Shown one piece after another: positions 43,060 through 52,241 of a stretch of DNA of 64,000 nucleotides. This stretch comes from Nocardia veterana NBRC 100344. GTDB lineage: Bacteria > Actinomycetota > Actinomycetes > Mycobacteriales > Mycobacteriaceae. Under the pieces are notes generated by a model. The model worked only from the letters and a program-made list of their open reading frames with translations, was not told the origin of the DNA and did no database searches. Made by a program: the position numbers and the translations under genes. The stretch is taken from NCBI RefSeq assembly GCF_000308855.1, contig NZ_BAGM01000207.1, positions 1 through 64,000 of the forward strand, written 5' to 3'. Numbering within the stretch: the stretch's first letter is position 1; every line of letters begins with the position of its first letter.

Positions 43060-44418
43060 ATGGAACAGCAAATGTTGCGCGGAGTCGAGCTACACGGCTC
43101 CGTAGCGACCGCATTGCGGACGGCCGGGGCGCAGGTATCGGGGCGCCCGATCGATACGCGCGACCTTCTGGTCGCTCTGATGCGAGTCGACGCCGGTGAG
43201 TGGGGGCGATTGTGGTTGCACTGTGGTGACCCGGACCAGATCGCCGGAAAAATCGTGCTCGACCCGGCCACCGGAAGTTCCGCATCCTGGGAGGGCGTGC
43301 CACTGACCGACAGTTGCGCAACGGCTCTCGACATCGGTGTACGACTGGCTCATCGCTACCACATGTGGCCGCTTCCCGCCGGGCTCTTGGCGCTGGCATT
43401 GGTCGCCGACGAGAGCACCGCGGCCGCCCAGGCGCTCGGTGAGAACCTGGACCGCGCCGAATTGCTGCAGCTGTTGCAGTCCGACATTCTGGGAGTGTCG
43501 CTCAGCGGGATCGATACGGTGTTGCCCGCTGTGGTCGCCGAGTCGAACCGGCCCCGGCAGGACAGTGCTTCGCGGCCGAGTTCCTCTGTGTCGCAGTGGT
43601 TCCGCAAGCACGCGTTGATCGGATCTCTCGTCCCGATCGGCATCGTGGCGGTGGTGGTCACAGTGGCGATTGCCGTGTGGCGCGATGAATCCGAAAACCC
43701 GCAGCATGTGGGATCGGCCGCCGGGGTGCAGTGGGCCGACTGCCTGAAGCGCGACGCCGACTCCTTCCGCCCGGTCTCGTGCACCGCCGCCGATGCCGCC
43801 TATGTGGTGCTCGACCGGGCCGGCGACGGGCAACCACACAAGGACTGTATCGATGTCGCGGGCACCGAGTACGCCTATTACGAAGGGGGCAGCTACGTCT
43901 GTGTCGCTGCCAAGGGCACGGATGTCGAGCACGCCGTCAACACGGCGCAGGAAGGGGATTGCCTGACCGGTGGCGAGGGCTCGGGCGTACAGCGGGTGGA
44001 CTGCACCGATTCGAGTGCCGCTTACCGCGTGCTCGCTCGCCGCGGTGCGGGCACGATTGCTACGGACATGGCGTGCGGAGGAGTCAAGGGGACCGAGCGC
44101 ACCTACACCTACATCCTGAAGAGCGTCGACGGCGTCGCGCGCGGACTGGGGACCGGGGTGGCCTTCTGTCTCGCGGCCAAAGGCACCGATACCTCGCGTA
44201 CCGCCGACAACGCTCAGGTCGGCAGTTGCTTGAAACGAGCCGGGGGGAACGATGTGCAAGTGGTCGACTGCGGCGCTCCGGACGCTGCGTACAAGGTGTT
44301 GCGTACCGGGCCCACATCCGCCTTCTGCACGAGTCTGTCCGGCGTCATCGCGACGTACTCGTACAAGCGTTCCGGTGACATCTTCACCACCTATCTCTGC
44401 TTGGGCTCGGCCCACTGA
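43060..44418 (+). CDS. Clp_N domain / TM / Cys-repeat membrane protein
   Basis: 452 aa of unusual architecture. Residues 1-150 form two Clp N-terminal repeats (VELHGSVATALRTAGAQVSG; LTDSCATALDIGVRLAHRYH) with no ATPase module. A single TM helix (about 185-215, SLVPIGIVAVVVTVAIAVW) leads to an extracellular part of three repeats of about 70 residues, each with four Cys (openings ADCLKRD, GDCLTGG, GSCLKRA; ends YVCVAAKGTD, FCLAAKGTD, YLCLGSAH), similar to LppU-type domains. It resembles an envelope sensor, with the cytoplasmic Clp_N domain as effector. Follows the ECF sigma gene by 163 nt on the same strand. No published equivalent known to me. Confidence 0.75.
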   Translation: MEQQMLRGVELHGSVATALRTAGAQVSGRPIDTRDLLVALMRVDAGEWGRLWLHCGDPDQIAGKIVLDPATGSSASWEGVPLTDSCATALDIGVRLAHRYHMWPLPAGLLALALVADESTAAAQALGENLDRAELLQLLQSDILGVSLSGIDTVLPAVVAESNRPRQDSASRPSSSVSQWFRKHALIGSLVPIGIVAVVVTVAIAVWRDESENPQHVGSAAGVQWADCLKRDADSFRPVSCTAADAAYVVLDRAGDGQPHKDCIDVAGTEYAYYEGGSYVCVAAKGTDVEHAVNTAQEGDCLTGGEGSGVQRVDCTDSSAAYRVLARRGAGTIATDMACGGVKGTERTYTYILKSVDGVARGLGTGVAFCLAAKGTDTSRTADNAQVGSCLKRAGGNDVQVVDCGAPDAAYKVLRTGPTSAFCTSLSGVIATYSYKRSGDIFTTYLCLGSAH

Positions 44419-44525
44419 TCAACCGAGCTGGATGCCGGCCATCAGGCGTGTTCTTCCGCGAGTGGGCGGGGCGACGGGACGCTTGACCGTGCTTGCTTCG
44501 CTCGGTCACCGAAAGGATTCGAAAC

Positions 44526-44978
44526 ATGCCGGATTGGCCTCAGCTGTCCCCGCAGGAGCAGGATGAGCTGCTCACGGAGATCACTCGCATGTTGGTGGGG
44601 GCATTGGCCGCCACCGGCTGGCAGCGGCTGATGATCGACTATTCCGTGGTCGGACGAACCGTCGATGCCGGCATCGGTCTGACCGATGCGAGCGGGCGGA
44701 TGCGGCATTGGGAGCCGCCGACCGAGGTGTGGCGGTTGTTTGCTCGGCTGCGCAAGGGCATGTACCAGCAGGATCTGGGCGTGTGGTTCGGCTGCCGACT
44801 GACCATCGAGCCGCCGTCGCGGTATCACATCCAGTACAACCGGGAGGTCGAGCCTCGCTTCCCCACGCCGCCTTCCCCGGACGACTTCCTGCTCGAGGAG
44901 CGACGGTATCCGCGCAAACGAGAAGCTATGCCCCAGTGGTACGCCCGGCAACTCGACGCCGCCCGGGCTCGCCGATGA
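44526..44978 (+). CDS. YezG/DUF600-like immunity-type protein, paralogue of 30641-31063
   Basis: 150 aa. Shares block order with the protein at 30641: LSPQEQDELLTEITRMLVGA, TGWQRLMIDYSVVG, WRLFARLRKGMYQQDLGVWF, RYHIQYNREVEPRFPTPPSP and a RYPRKREAMPQWY end. GAAAGGA lies before ATG. Probably immunity or antitoxin-like, as for YezG family members, but no cognate toxin is visible on either side. Follows the Clp_N-TM gene by about 100 nt on the same strand, perhaps co-transcribed. Confidence 0.65.
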   Translation: MPDWPQLSPQEQDELLTEITRMLVGALAATGWQRLMIDYSVVGRTVDAGIGLTDASGRMRHWEPPTEVWRLFARLRKGMYQQDLGVWFGCRLTIEPPSRYHIQYNREVEPRFPTPPSPDDFLLEERRYPRKREAMPQWYARQLDAARARR

Positions 44979-45068
44979 CGGTGCCGGCGATCGTCGCAGA
45001 CGCGGTCGGCGACCCCACGACGGTGTGCAGTGTGTCGGCGGTGCTCCGACAACCGGCAACCGGTCGAC

Positions 45069-45830
45069 TCATCCCGGCGGGCTGCTGTCGGTGTGAGTCG
45101 TTCGCCGTGGGTCGTGGGTGGCCGTCCCAGGGGCGGCGGGCCGGCCGGGCGCCGTCAACGCCCTTCGGACCTCGTCCCAGGTGGTCGAATCCGCCAGTGT
45201 CACGTTGACGCCGGGCACCGGACGGCCGTCGAACCAATGAACCTGCTGGTCGTCATCGATGCCGGCGCCCTGCCCCCAGAACACCGCCTCCACATCGGCG
45301 ACGAGACCCGCGAACAAATTGTGGAAACCTGTCGACTGGTAGAACAGGCCATGGGTTGTCGTGCTCCAAGACCAGACATGCAAGCGCGCGGCACGGGGGT
45401 CGCGATTCGACACGAAATCGACCCGCAGGTAGACACCGACCGAGCTGGTTCCCGCGGGAACGAGCAGGCCCCGGTCGCGTTGTTCGTCTACGTCGAAGTT
45501 CCATGCGTACGAGAGACCTTCATCGTCCAGGTCCGCACGGTGCTTGTAGAATTCTCCGTCGACTTCGATGAGACCGCACGGAAACTCGTCGTCCAAGCGG
45601 TTTATTCTTGCTATTTCCCAGTCGATGTCGACATCGAGGGACAACCACATATACATCGAATTCTCGCCGTCATATTTGACGCCGGTGAACGGCAACGTTA
45701 TCTGCTCGCCGCCGGGAAGCTGCACGACAGTTCGAACCGAGGGGCGTGAGGCGTGTTCGGCGAGCCGGCGAAGTGCCCGGACGACGTTACTTTTCGGGAC
45801 GTAGATGTCGTAGAAAAAGCTCATCCCCAT
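45069..45830 (-). CDS. Hypothetical protein
   Basis: 253 aa, soluble, acidic. Begins MGMSFFYDIYVPKSNVVRAL and contains two beta-rich halves (e.g. MYMWLSLDVDIDWEIARINR; GVYLRVDFVSNRDPRAARLH) and an aromatic stretch (WSWSTTTHGLFYQSTGFHNL), ending with a Pro/Ser/Thr tail. No domain recognised. GGGG just before the inner ATG 45824 makes MSFFYD a competing start. Convergent with the YezG-like gene 90 nt away. Confidence 0.65.
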   Translation of the reverse strand: MGMSFFYDIYVPKSNVVRALRRLAEHASRPSVRTVVQLPGGEQITLPFTGVKYDGENSMYMWLSLDVDIDWEIARINRLDDEFPCGLIEVDGEFYKHRADLDDEGLSYAWNFDVDEQRDRGLLVPAGTSSVGVYLRVDFVSNRDPRAARLHVWSWSTTTHGLFYQSTGFHNLFAGLVADVEAVFWGQGAGIDDDQQVHWFDGRPVPGVNVTLADSTTWDEVRRALTAPGRPAAPGTATHDPRRTTHTDSSPPG

Positions 45831-46022
45831 TGCTTGCGCGCCTTTCGGTCGGCCTCGTGTCCCTCGAAAATCAGCGCCACCGCCTCAGCTGTGCAGGCAC
45901 CCCACGGCAGGGCCGATTCGACACTGCTCGATGCCCTGCTCTGCCGGATGGTCGGCGCAGGGCGGCGCGATCTTGCCGGAGTGAGTTTCGGGGAAGGTAT
46001 GCGGCGAAGTATCCGGAACGGC

Positions 46023-46397
46023 TCATTTCGCACGGAACAGGCGGAAGGCGAGTATCGCGAGCAGAACCAGGCAGAGCGTTTGTTCGACAACCATCCACAG
46101 CGGTAGCGGAAGGAAGATCAACACCACGGCGAAGGCGATCAGCAGTACCACGACGACGATGCGCAGCCGCAGCAGCGCGCGCGGGTCGCCGGCGTCGGCT
46201 CGGCGGGCGATGACGTAGGTCAGGATCGCGGTGATCGCGACGATGACGCCGCGCACCCATGCCTGCTGGGTGACCTGCGCGGGCGCCAGCGCGGACAGCA
46301 CGGCGAGCGCGACCACGGTCGCGACGCCGAGGGCCAGATAGGTTGCGGCGAGCCGGGATACGGTCATCGCCTGCCGGGTCTTCGTGGACGTGTTCAC
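46023..46397 (-). CDS. Small integral membrane protein
   Basis: 124 aa with about four hydrophobic helices (RLAATYLALGVATVVALAV; VRGVIVAITAILTYVIARRA; LRIVVVVLLIAFAVVLIFL; MVVEQTLCLVLLAILAF). GTG start overlaps the TetR stop by 4 nt, so the TetR gene and this gene form an operon. Function unknown; a transporter accessory or stress protein is possible. Confidence 0.75.
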   Translation of the reverse strand: MNTSTKTRQAMTVSRLAATYLALGVATVVALAVLSALAPAQVTQQAWVRGVIVAITAILTYVIARRADAGDPRALLRLRIVVVVLLIAFAVVLIFLPLPLWMVVEQTLCLVLLAILAFRLFRAK

Positions 46398-46996
46398 TGT
46401 TGTTTCCCGTCTGTGTTCGCGGTCGCTCGTTCGATGAATCGGACGATCTCGGATAACAGGTGGTCGATGTCGGCGGCATCGGTGTGGGCGAGGTATGACG
46501 CGGTGGCGTCGACGATCGCTCGGATGGCGGCCGCGGCGACGAGGGAGTCGAAGGCGGCGAACTCGCCGGAACGCTGCCCGGCGGCCAGCAGCTCCGCCAG
46601 CGGTTCGACCAGATCGGGTACGCGGGCGCGATGGTGGGGTGCGTTCTCCAAGATGCGTTGCACCGCACGGATGTGCGCCGCGTGGGCGCGGATGAACTCC
46701 AGGTTCGCCCGCAGCCGCGCCGTGAGTCGCTCACCGGCCGGCCCGGTGTCCGGGGTTCGCTGCGCCATGAACGCCGCGCCCTGGGCATAGAGCGCGTCGA
46801 CGACGGCCGCGCAGATGCCGTCCTTCGTCCCGAAGTGATACAGAACGGTGCCCTTGATCGTATCTGCTTGGCGCGCAATGCGATCCACCGATGCTGCCGC
46901 GAAGCCCTCGGTATCGATCACCACGATCGCGGCCGCGACGATGTCCTCGCGTCGCGCTCGTTGGGTACGGGTGAGGTCCGTCTTGCCACCAGCCAC
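46394..46996 (-). CDS. TetR family transcriptional regulator
   Basis: 200 aa. Helix-turn-helix AAASVDRIARQADTIKGTVLYHFGTKDGICAAVVD, then a helical TetR_C domain. GTG 46996 sits 6 nt after a -10-like TAAGCT, so it is probably leaderless, and an operator-like TGACTACATGGTCA overlaps the promoter. It is followed by the overlapping membrane-protein gene. The same operator in tandem at 37108-37143 suggests a second target, the TPR gene. Confidence 0.87.
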   Translation of the reverse strand: MAGGKTDLTRTQRARREDIVAAAIVVIDTEGFAAASVDRIARQADTIKGTVLYHFGTKDGICAAVVDALYAQGAAFMAQRTPDTGPAGERLTARLRANLEFIRAHAAHIRAVQRILENAPHHRARVPDLVEPLAELLAAGQRSGEFAAFDSLVAAAAIRAIVDATASYLAHTDAADIDHLLSEIVRFIERATANTDGKQQ

Positions 46997-47002
46997 GCAA
47001 CG

Positions 47003-47039
47003 AGCTTACCAAAGGGTCAAAAATCTGACTACATGGTCA
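47003..47039 (-). promoter_or_regulatory. Leaderless promoter and operator of the TetR gene
   Basis: On the minus strand TAAGCT (47008-47003) lies 6 nt before GTG 46996. TGACTACATGGTCA (47026-47039) covers the expected -35 region; it is an imperfect palindrome of the type TGAC-N6-GTCA. Confidence 0.55.
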
Positions 47040-47371
47040 GAATGTGGGGCATGACTTCAGGCGGACATGGGGACACAACGTGCCGCTACGAACATCCGGG
47101 GAGATCCCTGATCCTCCCCCGAGAAAGGCACCATCACAGCCGGCCCACCGCACCGACGCCGCGAACCTTCCGACCCCGATGGGATGTGCCGCCGATTTCC
47201 CCGAGCCGCCGCCGGGCAGTCGTCTCCACACGCGCACAGGTAGCTGTCTCTGCGGCGAACAAGGTGAGGCGCGATCGCTACGCAGCGTCCGGAATCCGAC
47301 CGATTCGAATACTCTGGTGGCCGTCCGAACGCCATGTCGGCGAAGCGGTTCGCCGAGGCCGGGGAGTGTAG

Positions 47372-48838
47372 ATGGATTTCGAGGAGTATCGCCGGCACGA
47401 TGCCACCGGCCTCGCCGAACTCGTTGCGAAAAAGGAGGTTACGGCCGGGGAACTGCTTGCCGCGGCGCGGGAGCGGGCTGCGGAGGTGAATCCGCGGATC
47501 AACGCGATCATCGCCGATGTTCCGTGCTCGGCGGATTCGGAGCGCACGGGGCCGTTTGCCGGGGTTCCGTTCCTGATCAAGGATCTCGCGATGGACTATG
47601 CCGGGCTGCCGTCCTCGCAGGGGTCGCGCTCGTGGCGGACGACCCCCGTGCCCGAGCACTCGACGATCGTCGAGCGGTGGCTCGATGCCGGCCTGATGAT
47701 CTTCGGCAAGACCAATACGCCCGAGTTCGGTGCCAAGGCGATCACCGAGCCGGAGGTGTGGGGGCCGACCCGGAATCCCTGGGATCTGTCGCGGACGCCC
47801 GGTGGGTCGTCGGGAGGTTCCGCGGCGGCGGTCGCGGCGGGCATCGTTCCGGCTGCCGGCGCGAACGACGGCGGTGGTTCGATTCGCATTCCGGCAGGCT
47901 GCTGCGGACTCGTCGGTCTGAAACCGGGACGGGGTGTGACCCCGATGGGGCCGGCGGTCGCGGAATTCATGCACGGCGCCGCGGTTCAAGGGGTCGTCAC
48001 GCGTTCGGTCCGCGACACCGCCGGGTTGCTCGACGTGATCGTCGGAGGGGAACCGTCGGGGCCGTTTCAGCCGGCAGTCGCCGGACCCTATCGCGATGCC
48101 GTGGGCCGCGATCCCGGCCGGCTACGGATCGGCGTGCGCATCCCCGCCGCCATCACGCCCGACCCCGATCCCGAGGCTTACGCGGCGGTCGAGACGGCCA
48201 CACGCGTGCTGACCGACCTGGGCCATCGGGTCGAAATCCTGGAGGAGGCACCCTTCGACGACGCTGCCCTGGCCCACGAGTTCCTGCTCGCCTGGTTCGT
48301 CTACATCGCCTACGAGGTTGCCACCGCACGTCGGCTGACCGGTTGCGGCAACGAGGGTTTCGAGCGTGACACCCTGGTGATGGCCGCGTTGGGCAACGCC
48401 ACCCGAGGCCCGGAATACGTCGCCGCCGTGGAAGCCCGGCACGGCCATGCCCGCCGCCTGACCGAGTACTTCCGGACCCACGATCTGCTGCTGACGCCCA
48501 CGATGGCGACACCGCCCCCGAAGATCGGTGAGTTCGAATTGCCGAAGTCGCTTCGCCGCGCGACCGACGCGATTCTCAGGACCCGCACCGCGGGTCTACT
48601 CAAATACACCCCTATCGTCGACGACTTGGTCCGGAAGAATCTGGGGTGGGTGCCGTACACCCAGCTCGCCAATATCACCGGCAGACCGGCGATCTCGCTG
48701 CCGCTGCACTGGACCGGCGACGGGCTTCCGCTGGGGGTGCAACTCGTGGCCCCCTTGGGTGGCGAGTCGACGCTGATCGCAGTCGCCGCCCAGGTCGAGC
48801 AGGCGGCGCCGTGGTTCGACAAGGTCGCTGAGCTGTAA
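47372..48838 (+). CDS. Amidase signature family hydrolase
   Basis: 488 aa. Catalytic Lys in PFLIKDLAMD, then the serine-rich signature TPGGSSGGSAAAVAAGIVPA followed by DGGGSIRIPA, with the cis-Ser and nucleophilic Ser in place (Ser-cisSer-Lys triad). The profile is closest to 6-aminohexanoate-cyclic-dimer hydrolase-type amidases (CCGLVGLKPGRGVTP), but substrates of this family vary widely. GGGGAG is 7 nt before ATG. Cytosolic, no signal peptide. About 330 nt separate it from the divergent TetR. Confidence 0.88.
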   Translation: MDFEEYRRHDATGLAELVAKKEVTAGELLAAARERAAEVNPRINAIIADVPCSADSERTGPFAGVPFLIKDLAMDYAGLPSSQGSRSWRTTPVPEHSTIVERWLDAGLMIFGKTNTPEFGAKAITEPEVWGPTRNPWDLSRTPGGSSGGSAAAVAAGIVPAAGANDGGGSIRIPAGCCGLVGLKPGRGVTPMGPAVAEFMHGAAVQGVVTRSVRDTAGLLDVIVGGEPSGPFQPAVAGPYRDAVGRDPGRLRIGVRIPAAITPDPDPEAYAAVETATRVLTDLGHRVEILEEAPFDDAALAHEFLLAWFVYIAYEVATARRLTGCGNEGFERDTLVMAALGNATRGPEYVAAVEARHGHARRLTEYFRTHDLLLTPTMATPPPKIGEFELPKSLRRATDAILRTRTAGLLKYTPIVDDLVRKNLGWVPYTQLANITGRPAISLPLHWTGDGLPLGVQLVAPLGGESTLIAVAAQVEQAAPWFDKVAEL

Positions 48839-48954
48839 GGCGGCCCCTCGACCTCGTGGGCCGGGCCGCTCATGAGGTCGGCGAGGTGCGTCCCGGTATT
48901 CGCGTGGGCGCGGTGCGTGCGCCTCCCGAGCGGTTGCGGCGACAATGGGCAACT

Positions 48955-50148
48955 GTGGAGGCGACAAGCTGTGTGCTGGCCAAATACGGTGAGATCACGC
49001 TCAAGGGCCGCAACCGTTCGCGGTTCGAGCGGACGCTGCTGACGAACCTGCGCGAGAGCCTGAGCGACCTCGAGGTTCGGATCCGGCGCCGGGGTGGCTT
49101 CCTGGTGGTCTCGAGCCACGACTGCGCGGGGGAGGAGCTGGCCCGGCGGTTACGGGACGTGATGGGATTCAGCGTGGTACAGCCCATGCTGCGGGTGCCG
49201 TGCTCGCCGGAGGCGGCGGCCTCGGCAGCGGTGGAGTTGCTGCGGGCGCGCGGCGGCGAACACAGCTTCGCGGTGCGGGTGCGTCGGCGCGGCACTGCGG
49301 TGGCGATGTCGTCGGACGAACTGGCGGCCTACATCGGTGCGCGGGTGTGCGGGGAACTGGGCCGTACCGTGGATCTGCGGACACCGGACACCACGGTGTT
49401 CGTCGAGGTGGACCCGCGCGAGATCTTCGTCGGCCTGCACCGCCATCCCGGCCAGGGCGGTCTGCCGGTCGGCGCGACCGGAGCGGCGCTGGTCCTGCTG
49501 TCCGGGGGCTACGACTCCCCGGTGGCGGCCTATCGGGCGATGCGGCGTGGATTGCGATGCGATTTCGTGCATTTCACCGGTGCGCCGTTCACCGATGCCG
49601 CCTCGGCCTACAAGGCCTACGCCCTGGCCTACGAGCTGACCCGCTTCCAGCCACATGCGCGCTTACATCTGGTCCCCGTCGGCCACGCCCAGAAGGCACT
49701 CGCGATCGCCGGCGCCGGCCCGCTCCAGACGATGGCGCACCGCCGGCTGTATCTGCGCCTCGCCGAACGCCTCGCCACAGCGGATCAGCGGGTGCTCCTC
49801 ACCGGCGACAGTCTCGGGCAGGTGGCCAGCCAGACCCTGGACAACCTGCTGACCGCCGACCACGCCTGCGCGTTGCCGGTGCTGCGTCCCCTGATCGGAT
49901 GGGACAAGCAGGAGATCCTCGACGAAGCGCGGCGCATCGGTACCTTCGACATCTCCACCCTGCCCGACCAGGATTGCTGCCGCCTGTTCACGCCGCCCTC
50001 CGTTGCCACCCGCAGCACCCCGGCCCAGTTCGATCCGATCGATACCCGCGCCGACATAGAGACCCTGATCGACGACGCCCTCACCCGGACCCGCACCCTC
50101 GCCGTGCAGCGGGCGGCCGCCCCGCCCCGGCACCGCGCCGCCGGCTGA
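48955..50148 (+). CDS. thiI: tRNA uracil 4-sulfurtransferase ThiI
   Basis: 397 aa. THUMP/ferredoxin-like N-terminus (CVLAKYGEITLKGRNRSRFE), followed by the PP-loop ATP motif VLLSGGYDSPVAAYRAMRRG and a conserved DCCRLF segment near the end, typical of ThiI lacking a rhodanese domain. It makes 4-thiouridine at position 8 in tRNA and can feed sulfur to thiamine synthesis. GTG 48955 is chosen because the upstream frame to 48856 is Arg/Gly-rich and unlike the family. No associated cysteine desulfurase is adjacent. Confidence 0.88.
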   Translation: MEATSCVLAKYGEITLKGRNRSRFERTLLTNLRESLSDLEVRIRRRGGFLVVSSHDCAGEELARRLRDVMGFSVVQPMLRVPCSPEAAASAAVELLRARGGEHSFAVRVRRRGTAVAMSSDELAAYIGARVCGELGRTVDLRTPDTTVFVEVDPREIFVGLHRHPGQGGLPVGATGAALVLLSGGYDSPVAAYRAMRRGLRCDFVHFTGAPFTDAASAYKAYALAYELTRFQPHARLHLVPVGHAQKALAIAGAGPLQTMAHRRLYLRLAERLATADQRVLLTGDSLGQVASQTLDNLLTADHACALPVLRPLIGWDKQEILDEARRIGTFDISTLPDQDCCRLFTPPSVATRSTPAQFDPIDTRADIETLIDDALTRTRTLAVQRAAAPPRHRAAG

Positions 50149-50251
50149 GCGCCGTCCCGGAGAGCCCGGGGCGAACCAGCGCTGGTCGGCCCGCGATGAA
50201 ACAACAGGGCGGCCGCCATGGTCGGGTGGATGCCGGTGGCCGGCGGGAAAG

Positions 50252-51436
50252 TCAATGCGGCGGAAGCGGTTTCTGGCCGAGGAACCGTTCTCCGTCGGCC
50301 GCGCCGGTGCGCACCGCGGCGAATCCGCGGTCGATCATGTGTCGTTCGTAGTCGGACAGCGCGGTGTGCAGATCACCGTCGAGCGCCGCGGCGGCCAAGG
50401 CGCGGGCCAGGTCGGCGGCATCGCGCAGCGCCGTACACGCTCCCGACCCCGAGGCGGGGCTCATCGCGTGGATGGCATCCCCGAGCAAGGTGACACGGGT
50501 GGTGTCCCAAACCGGGATGGGGACGCTGCTCCGCAGCGGCAAGGCGAACAGTGTCGACGGATGGCAGTGCGCGACGATCTCCCGGACCCGGGGATGCCAG
50601 TCCCGCACCGCAGCGGTGACGATCTCGTGCAACCGCTCGCCGTCGGCGCCTCGCAGCGAGTGTTCCGCCGCGCCGAACCACTCGCCGCGGGCTCCGAACG
50701 AGCAGGTCATGTAGCTCGACCTCGGTGCGAGCAGCGACCCGGGAATCAATCGGGCCGCCGCCGCGGCGGGGTTGTCGGGAAAGTCGACCGGTGCGACCCC
50801 GACGAACGAGCCGTCGCCGCCGGTGATCGTCGTGAAGACCCCGAACATGCGGTCGTCGAACAGATCTCGGGTGCGGTCGGTCAGCGGAATCGCGCCGTAG
50901 AACTGCCAGACCCCGGTGTCGACGATCCGGGCATGAGGAAGATATCGGCGGCGGACAACGGAATTGATGCCATCGGCACCGACCAGCACATCGCATTCGA
51001 CCGTGTCGCCGTCGGCGAGGTGTACCGCGACTCTGCCGTTCTCTGCGGTCTGGTATCCGGTGACCGGTGTGCCGAAAACGACGGAATCCCCTATCCCGAT
51101 CAGGAGTATCGCGCGTAGCGTCAGCCGATCGACCGCGAACGCAGGTCCGTCCGTCTCGCGGACGAGCAATTGGTTCAGATCGCGATCCAGGAGGGTGAAC
51201 CGCGGCCGCGGGGTCCCGGTGGTGGCGATGAACAGTTCGGCTGGTCCCGGCGGCAGTACGGCGAGCACCGCATCCCGCGCCGCGGCATCCAGGTGCAGCC
51301 GATAACCCTGGCGACGTGAGTCGAGCGCGGGGTCGCACTCATAGACGGTGGCGGCGATGTTCCGGCGGCGCAATGCCTGCGCGAGTGCCAATCCGCCCAA
51401 TCCGGCGCCGGCGATGACCACAGTGAACTTCGACAT
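50252..51436 (-). CDS. FAD-dependent monooxygenase
   Basis: 394 aa, PHBH-fold. FAD motifs VVIAGAGLGGLALAQALRRR, DVLVGADGINSVVRRRYL and TLLGDAIHAMSPASGSGA with the GD signature. Similar in type to the enzyme at 4451 but only distantly related. AAGGGA precedes MSKFTVV at 51436. Substrate unknown, possibly an aromatic or polyketide-like compound. No divergent TetR beside it. Confidence 0.87.
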   Translation of the reverse strand: MSKFTVVIAGAGLGGLALAQALRRRNIAATVYECDPALDSRRQGYRLHLDAAARDAVLAVLPPGPAELFIATTGTPRPRFTLLDRDLNQLLVRETDGPAFAVDRLTLRAILLIGIGDSVVFGTPVTGYQTAENGRVAVHLADGDTVECDVLVGADGINSVVRRRYLPHARIVDTGVWQFYGAIPLTDRTRDLFDDRMFGVFTTITGGDGSFVGVAPVDFPDNPAAAAARLIPGSLLAPRSSYMTCSFGARGEWFGAAEHSLRGADGERLHEIVTAAVRDWHPRVREIVAHCHPSTLFALPLRSSVPIPVWDTTRVTLLGDAIHAMSPASGSGACTALRDAADLARALAAAALDGDLHTALSDYERHMIDRGFAAVRTGAADGERFLGQKPLPPH

Positions 51437-51821
51437 GACGAGTCCCTTCGCATACACATGAAATGGAAGGGACGCCCAGGTCACACCCGATCAGATGCGG
51501 TGTTCAACGGTCGATCGCCGCCGGGACTAACCCATACCCGGCCATGTCTTCGTGCGTCCGGACGTCAGTGTATCGGGCCGGACCCGGTCCGCGCAGCGGT
51601 CGTCACCCGAGCCGTGGGCGCGCGGTCCGTCAGTGCCCTGGGCCGGGTTCCGATGGTGGGCGATGCTGAGCCCACGGCCGCAACCGCTCGAATGTCGCTG
51701 CCGCACCGAGGACTTCGGCATCGAGATCGCCGGAGCGGTGACGAGGCGATGGGGCCGTGGACGACGAACGTCACGAATCGGCTCGCTGTTCGGGGTCTGC
51801 GGCTTCGACCCTGGGGCGTCG
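51437..51821. other. Gene-free stretch of about 385 nt
   Basis: Frames in this gap are Arg/Pro/Thr-rich without ribosome-binding sites. The part next to 51437 is promoter and leader for the FAD monooxygenase. Confidence 0.4.
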
Positions 51822-52241
51822 CTATCGCGCGCTTCGCTGCGCGAACCACCGGTCGGCCGATTGCCGGCACAGCAGTGCGATGACGATGATCGATGCGATC
51901 AGGCCGAACGGCCCCGGCCACCAGTTCAGCAGCTCCGATGCGGAGCCGGCAGTCCCGAGGGCGTTCTCCGTCGCGACCGATGTCGTCACGAACTGCAGCG
52001 CAAGGAGAACGGTGGTGCTGGCTCGAATTCCGGTGCCGCCGTGTGGAAAGAGCAGGAACACGGCGGCCGCGACCCAGAAGAAGGAGTACCCGCAGGCCTC
52101 GGTTCCGGCCACGCCCGCTTCCTGAAAGGGTGGAATGCCGCAGGTTCCGAGCACGCCGATGCCGGCGCAGCCGCAGACGATCGATCGCGCCGCGCGCACG
52201 GCGACCGGCGGACGTGACGTCCGGTCGCTCCGCGTCATCAT
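51822..52241 (-). CDS. Small membrane protein (paralogue of 41609-42082)
   Basis: 139 aa with about four helices (RAARSIVCGCAGIGVLGTCG; GYSFFWVAAAVFLLFPHGGT; TTVLLALQFVTTSV; GPFGLIASIIVIALLCRQSA) and a basic C-terminal tail. Start at ATG 52241 or 52238, with GAGAGG just upstream. The conserved core and spacing match the protein at 41609, so the pair arose by duplication. Function unknown. Confidence 0.68.
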   Translation of the reverse strand: MMTRSDRTSRPPVAVRAARSIVCGCAGIGVLGTCGIPPFQEAGVAGTEACGYSFFWVAAAVFLLFPHGGTGIRASTTVLLALQFVTTSVATENALGTAGSASELLNWWPGPFGLIASIIVIALLCRQSADRWFAQRSAR

